Assembly: GCA_045577475.1 (NCBI GenBank)
Contig: JAZNIM010000155.1
Span: forward strand, 1 to 8,664
Direction of reading: 5' to 3'
Length of the DNA: 8,664 nt
Source of the DNA: UMGS1387 sp045577475
GTDB taxonomy: Bacteria > Bacillota > Clostridia > Oscillospirales > CAG-382
The notes below the pieces were generated by a model. It was not told where the DNA came from, ran no database searches, and saw nothing but the letters and a program-made list of their open reading frames with translations. The number at the start of each line of letters is the position of its first letter. Position 1 is the stretch's first letter. Below, piece after piece: positions 5,289 through 8,664 of the stretch. The position numbers were made by a program, and so were the translations under genes.

Positions 5289-6488
5289 TTAAAAATCAGC
5301 TCTATGAATACATCTTGCAACGTATTTGCCGCTTACGCACTCAAGACCTCTGATTACCATGCAGTCCTCATATACCTCAATAACCTGGCAGGTGCATCTG
5401 TCCTTGACGTAATACTCACGTCTTTGGTTGAACTCAACACCGCACCACACAAGGCAACCGCCGTTGATGTAAAGATTGTTATTATTTGCATCAAACTTGG
5501 TATTTATGCCCTCGCTGTCAAAGTCATAATGGGTATGTCCCGACATATGTATTATATTTTTATGCTTATCGAGAATTTCCTGAAGTGCCCCGTCATCCTG
5601 AACAAAGCCTTGTCCCATTCTTTCGGGAGAAAGACCGACGGTATTCTTCTGGTGGAAGTGAGTCACCAAAAATCTATACCTCTCCCCGTCTGTTTCCGTC
5701 AGCTTTTGGTCAATCCATTTAAGCTGTTCTTCGCCGTAAAACGGGCGGTCATCCTCTCTGCAGGGGTTAAGCACAAGCACCTGTGCACCGCTTACCGTTC
5801 CGTCATACTCATTGCGGGGTGAAGGCTTTGAGCTTTTCTCGCCAAGCCTTGTGTTTCTTTCGGATATCGCACCAAAGAATTCTTCCATCTTTTCGATGTT
5901 TGCAACAGCACCGTTTTCATAAGGATGGTAGTCATGATTACCTGCGGAAATATAAACAGGCACGTCTTTAAGATATGTATCAACCATATCATACGTTGCA
6001 TCGTATTCCGCACTGCCTGCATTATTTGCAATATCCCCTGAAATAAACACGCCGTCAGGCTTTAAGTCACGGATTCTTTCGATTGCCGTCTGTCTGTTTG
6101 CTTTATTATTGAAATAGTTTCCACCGCCGTGAATGTCACTTGCAGCTACATACTTTTTAAGCAGCTTTCCCTTTGGCTTCCACTGCTTTTCCACGGGAAT
6201 GTCAATAACAAGCTCGGGAAGCTCTATTTCCTTCATGGTGTCCTTAAATACACGGCAGCGGATTTTCTTTGCATTTTCGGGAATAAGCAGGTTCTTATTC
6301 ACGGTATATTCTCCCTTACCCTCAAAAAGAGGAATTGACTTTATGGGAAGATAATTTTCAAGCTCGTTGCCATCCTCGTCAGCCCAGTAAAAGGTTGCAA
6401 GTATTGCCTGAGGAATTTCCACGGTGAATTTAAGATTTGCACTGCCGCAGATGTTATCAAGATAGTCGCATGTAAATTTGATTTCCAT
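5289..6488 (-). CDS. Calcineurin-like metallophosphoesterase with an N-terminal beta domain
   Basis: The protein has 399 residues from the ATG at 6488. The C-terminal part (about 110-350) is a two-metal phosphoesterase with all signature blocks: ASDIHGGG (D118, H120), SGDIANN (G151-D152), SAGNHDYH (N184, H185), VTHFH (H277) and SGHTHYD (H318, H320). Residues 1 to about 105 look like an immunoglobulin- or fibronectin-like beta domain containing TFYWADEDGNEL, as often found at the front of such enzymes. No signal peptide or membrane segment is seen, so it is probably cytoplasmic. A GTG at 6497 lies inside the AAAGGAG ribosome binding site, so the ATG is the better start. The gene begins 28 nt after nfnB on the same strand with no terminator between, so it is probably co-transcribed. 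The substrate cannot be inferred. Confidence 0.88.
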   Translation of the reverse strand: MEIKFTCDYLDNICGSANLKFTVEIPQAILATFYWADEDGNELENYLPIKSIPLFEGKGEYTVNKNLLIPENAKKIRCRVFKDTMKEIELPELVIDIPVEKQWKPKGKLLKKYVAASDIHGGGNYFNNKANRQTAIERIRDLKPDGVFISGDIANNAGSAEYDATYDMVDTYLKDVPVYISAGNHDYHPYENGAVANIEKMEEFFGAISERNTRLGEKSSKPSPRNEYDGTVSGAQVLVLNPCREDDRPFYGEEQLKWIDQKLTETDGERYRFLVTHFHQKNTVGLSPERMGQGFVQDDGALQEILDKHKNIIHMSGHTHYDFDSEGINTKFDANNNNLYINGGCLVWCGVEFNQRREYYVKDRCTCQVIEVYEDCMVIRGLECVSGKYVARCIHRADF

Positions 6489-6516
6489 GACCGTCACTCC
6501 TTTAAAACATTTTAAC

Positions 6517-7938
6517 TTATTTATTGCCCATCAGCTTTTCATCAATTGCCGTTGCCGCATTCTTTCCTGCGCCCATTGCAAGAATAACCGTTGCCGCACC
6601 TGTTACGGCATCGCCTCCTGCATATACGCCTTCACGGCTGGTAAGTCCCGTTTCCTCCTCGGCAATAATGCCGCCCCATTCATGGGTGTCAAGTCCCTTG
6701 GTTGTAGACTTAATGAGGGGATTGGGTGAAGTTCCGATTGCCATAATAACGCAGTCAACATCAATGGTATACTCACTGTCGGGAATAACAACAGGTCGTC
6801 TTCTACCCTTTTCGTCAGGCTCGCCGAGAGTCATCTTTACGCACTTTATACCCGTAACAAAGCCGTTTTTGGGGTCTTTCTTATCCTCGGGATTGTGATA
6901 TCCAAGAATTTCAACAGGATTATTGAGAAGTCTGAACTCAATTCCTTCTTCCATTGCATGCTCAACCTCTTCGTGTCTTGCAGGCAATTCCTCCATAGAA
7001 CGGCGGTACACGATATAAACCTCGTCTGCACCAAGACGCATTGCACATCTTGCCGCATCCATTGCAACGTTTCCTCCGCCTACAACTGCGACCTTCTTTG
7101 CCTTCATAATAGGCGTATCGCTGCCGTCACGGTAAGCCTTCATAAGGTTTACTCTTGTCAAAAACTCATTTGCACTGTAAACACCCTTGAGCTGTTCACC
7201 GGGGATATTCATAAATTTGGGAAGTCCTGCACCAGAGCCGATAAACACAGCCTTAAAGCCGTATTCTTCCACAAGCTCATCAATAGACAGAATCTTTCCG
7301 ATTACCATATTTGTTTCAATTTTCACGCCAAGCTCACGTAAGGTTTCTACTTCCCTCTCAACGATTTTCTTGGGAAGTCGGAACTCGGGAATACCGTAAA
7401 CCAGCACTCCTCCCGCCACATGAAGTGCTTCAAAAACCGTCACCTCATAGCCTTTTTTTGCAAGGTCGCCTGCACATGTAAGTCCCGCAGGACCTGCACC
7501 TATTACCGCAACCTTAATGCCGTTACTCTCGGGCTTTTGTGCCTTTTCGGTACAGTTTGCATTATGGTAATCCGCAACAAAGCGTTCAAGTCTGCCGATT
7601 GCCACAGGCTCACCCTTGATACCTCTTACGCACTTGCTTTCGCACTGGCTTTCCTGAGGGCAAACACGTCCGCAAACTGCAGGAAGCGAGCTTTGCTCGG
7701 TAATCACCTTATAAGCTTCTTCAAACTCGCCCTGTGCCACGTGTGCGATAAACTCGGGAATATGTATTTTTACGGGACAGCCGCCAATACACGGCTTATT
7801 CTTACAATTAAGGCAGCGTTTCGCCTCATCTATTGCCTGCTCAGGGGTGTAACCCAGAGCAACCTCTTCAAAATTTCTCTTTCTGATTTCAGGATTCTGA
7901 GAAGGCATTTCATTCTTCTTCAAGGACATATTTGCCAT
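6517..7938 (-). CDS. nfnB: NfnB-type large subunit of NADH-dependent reduced ferredoxin:NADP+ oxidoreductase (GltA-like)
   Basis: The 473-residue protein has the full architecture of the NADPH glutamate synthase small subunit/NfnB family. Two N-terminal cysteine sets for [4Fe-4S] clusters are at C42, C45, C50, C54 and C89, C93, C99, C103. The FAD-binding Rossmann motif GAGPAG is at 147-152 and the NADPH-binding motif GGGNVA at 287-292, followed by YRR at 311-313. A C-terminal FAD motif GGDAVTG is at 441-447. Many databases name such proteins glutamate synthase subunit or GltA. Here the partner immediately upstream is an NfnA-like protein and no glutamate synthase large subunit is seen, so the bifurcating transhydrogenase is the better call. 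Nfn links NADPH with NADH and ferredoxin in anaerobes. The ATG at 7938 starts one base after the upstream stop. Confidence 0.9.
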   Translation of the reverse strand: MANMSLKKNEMPSQNPEIRKRNFEEVALGYTPEQAIDEAKRCLNCKNKPCIGGCPVKIHIPEFIAHVAQGEFEEAYKVITEQSSLPAVCGRVCPQESQCESKCVRGIKGEPVAIGRLERFVADYHNANCTEKAQKPESNGIKVAVIGAGPAGLTCAGDLAKKGYEVTVFEALHVAGGVLVYGIPEFRLPKKIVEREVETLRELGVKIETNMVIGKILSIDELVEEYGFKAVFIGSGAGLPKFMNIPGEQLKGVYSANEFLTRVNLMKAYRDGSDTPIMKAKKVAVVGGGNVAMDAARCAMRLGADEVYIVYRRSMEELPARHEEVEHAMEEGIEFRLLNNPVEILGYHNPEDKKDPKNGFVTGIKCVKMTLGEPDEKGRRRPVVIPDSEYTIDVDCVIMAIGTSPNPLIKSTTKGLDTHEWGGIIAEEETGLTSREGVYAGGDAVTGAATVILAMGAGKNAATAIDEKLMGNK

Positions 7939-7939
7939 T

Positions 7940-8664
7940 TTACTTTTCCGTCCCCTTCTTTAATAAATTACAGGTTTCTTCAAAGGCATGACGTTCAAAG
8001 TCGGCATACATTCTGCCTCTGTCCATTGCCTCGTCAAAATCAATTTCATGACCGTCAAACTCAGGGCCGTCAACGCAAGCAAATTTCACCTTGCCGCCAA
8101 CCGTAAGTCTGCAACCGCCGCACATGCCCGTTCCGTCAATCATAATGGGATTCATGCTTGCAACCGTCTTTATGCCGTACTGCTTTGTAAGTTCACACAC
8201 AAACTTCATCATGATAAGAGGACCTATGGTAATAACCTCATCGTACTTTTCTCCGCTTTCAATAAGCTTTTTCAAAGCATCCGTAACAAGTCCCTTTTCT
8301 CCTGCACTTCCGTCGTCGCTCATAAGCACGGTTTTTGTGGTATTTGCTCTGAATTCATCCTCTAAAATCACAAGATCCTTATTTCTGAAGCCAACAATTG
8401 CGTGCACCTCGCATCCAAGTGAGTGAAGCTTTTTTGCCACGGGAAAAGCAATGGCACAGCCGACACCGCCGCCTACAACCGCAACTTTCCTCAGTCCTTC
8501 GGTTTTTGTAGCTCTGCCGAGAGGACCTACAAAATCGCTTAGTGTGTCCCCTTCCTTCATTGCTCCCAGCTTTTCTGTGGTTGCACCAACCTTCTGGAAT
8601 ATTACGGTAACAGTACCCTTTTCTCTGTCAAAATCCGCAACGGTAAGAGGAATTCTCTCGCCGT
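7940..8664 (-). CDS. nfnA: NfnA-type small subunit of the bifurcating transhydrogenase (5' end outside window)
   Basis: The reading frame is open to the right edge, so the N-terminus is missing. About 240 residues are visible; the family has about 280, so roughly 40 are lost. The visible start, GERIPLTVADFDREKGTVTV, belongs to the FAD-binding barrel, followed by KEGDTLSDFVGPLG. Next come a nucleotide-binding motif VAVVGGGVGCA and the [2Fe-2S] site DGTGMCGGC with a further cysteine in FACVDGPEFDG. This is the ferredoxin-NADP reductase-like subunit that carries FAD, binds NAD(H) and accepts electrons from the NfnB flavin. Sequences of this type are also annotated as sulfide dehydrogenase subunit or dihydroorotate dehydrogenase electron-transfer subunit. 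Linkage to nfnB supports NfnA. Confidence 0.9.
   Translation of the reverse strand, partial: GERIPLTVADFDREKGTVTVIFQKVGATTEKLGAMKEGDTLSDFVGPLGRATKTEGLRKVAVVGGGVGCAIAFPVAKKLHSLGCEVHAIVGFRNKDLVILEDEFRANTTKTVLMSDDGSAGEKGLVTDALKKLIESGEKYDEVITIGPLIMMKFVCELTKQYGIKTVASMNPIMIDGTGMCGGCRLTVGGKVKFACVDGPEFDGHEIDFDEAMDRGRMYADFERHAFEETCNLLKKGTEK

Noticed and set aside
6517..7938. Glutamate synthase small subunit acting in glutamate synthesis.
   Set aside because: The sequence family is shared, but the adjacent NfnA-like subunit and absence of a glutamate synthase large subunit in the window make the Nfn transhydrogenase more likely.
5304..8426. Several long open frames on the plus strand opposite the phosphoesterase and nfn genes.
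   Set aside because: They are mirror frames of well-conserved leftward genes, lack good ribosome binding sites and show no recognisable domains.

Overview
The window looks like chromosome from an endospore-forming member of the Clostridia, probably a gut-type Oscillospirales/Ruminococcaceae relative; the lineage is an inference. The evidence is a sporulation sigma-factor operon (spoIIAA-spoIIAB-sigF), a spore germinant-receptor operon (gerA-type), an Nfn-type bifurcating transhydrogenase typical of anaerobes, a moderate GC content, and strong AGGAGG-like ribosome binding sites paired with TTG starts.

Layout. Positions 1-466 carry RNA genes read leftward. A conventional tRNA-Ser(CGA) lies at 19-111. 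Upstream of it is a roughly 140-nt transcription unit (215-391) with a perfect consensus sigma-A promoter. Its 5' half resembles a tRNA-Ser, but it cannot close a tRNA cloverleaf. A 16-nt stretch of this RNA is complementary, at 15 of 16 positions, to the ribosome binding site of the divergent germination gene. Positions 476-3579 form a rightward germinant-receptor operon in the order A subunit, short C lipoprotein, B permease, all starting with TTG. Positions 3654-5231 are the tightly packed spoIIAA-spoIIAB-sigF operon, only 74 bp downstream of the permease and with no visible terminator in between. A hairpin usable in both directions (5237-5284) ends sigF and also the leftward operon arriving from the right. 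That operon is nfnA (5' end outside the window), nfnB and a metallophosphoesterase.

How the genes relate. SpoIIAA, SpoIIAB and SigF form the partner-switching module that activates the first forespore-specific sigma factor. The Ger proteins are normally made late in the forespore and placed in the spore inner membrane to sense germinants. Placing ger directly before spoIIA resembles the dacF-spoIIA arrangement of Bacillus, where forespore transcription reads through into spoIIA. NfnAB couples NADH, NADPH and ferredoxin pools and has no obvious link to sporulation.

The most interesting region is the first 480 bp. There a tRNA-Ser-like small RNA gene is transcribed away from ger and carries a sequence complementary to the ger ribosome binding site. 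This suggests a small-RNA control of germination-receptor translation, which remains a hypothesis.
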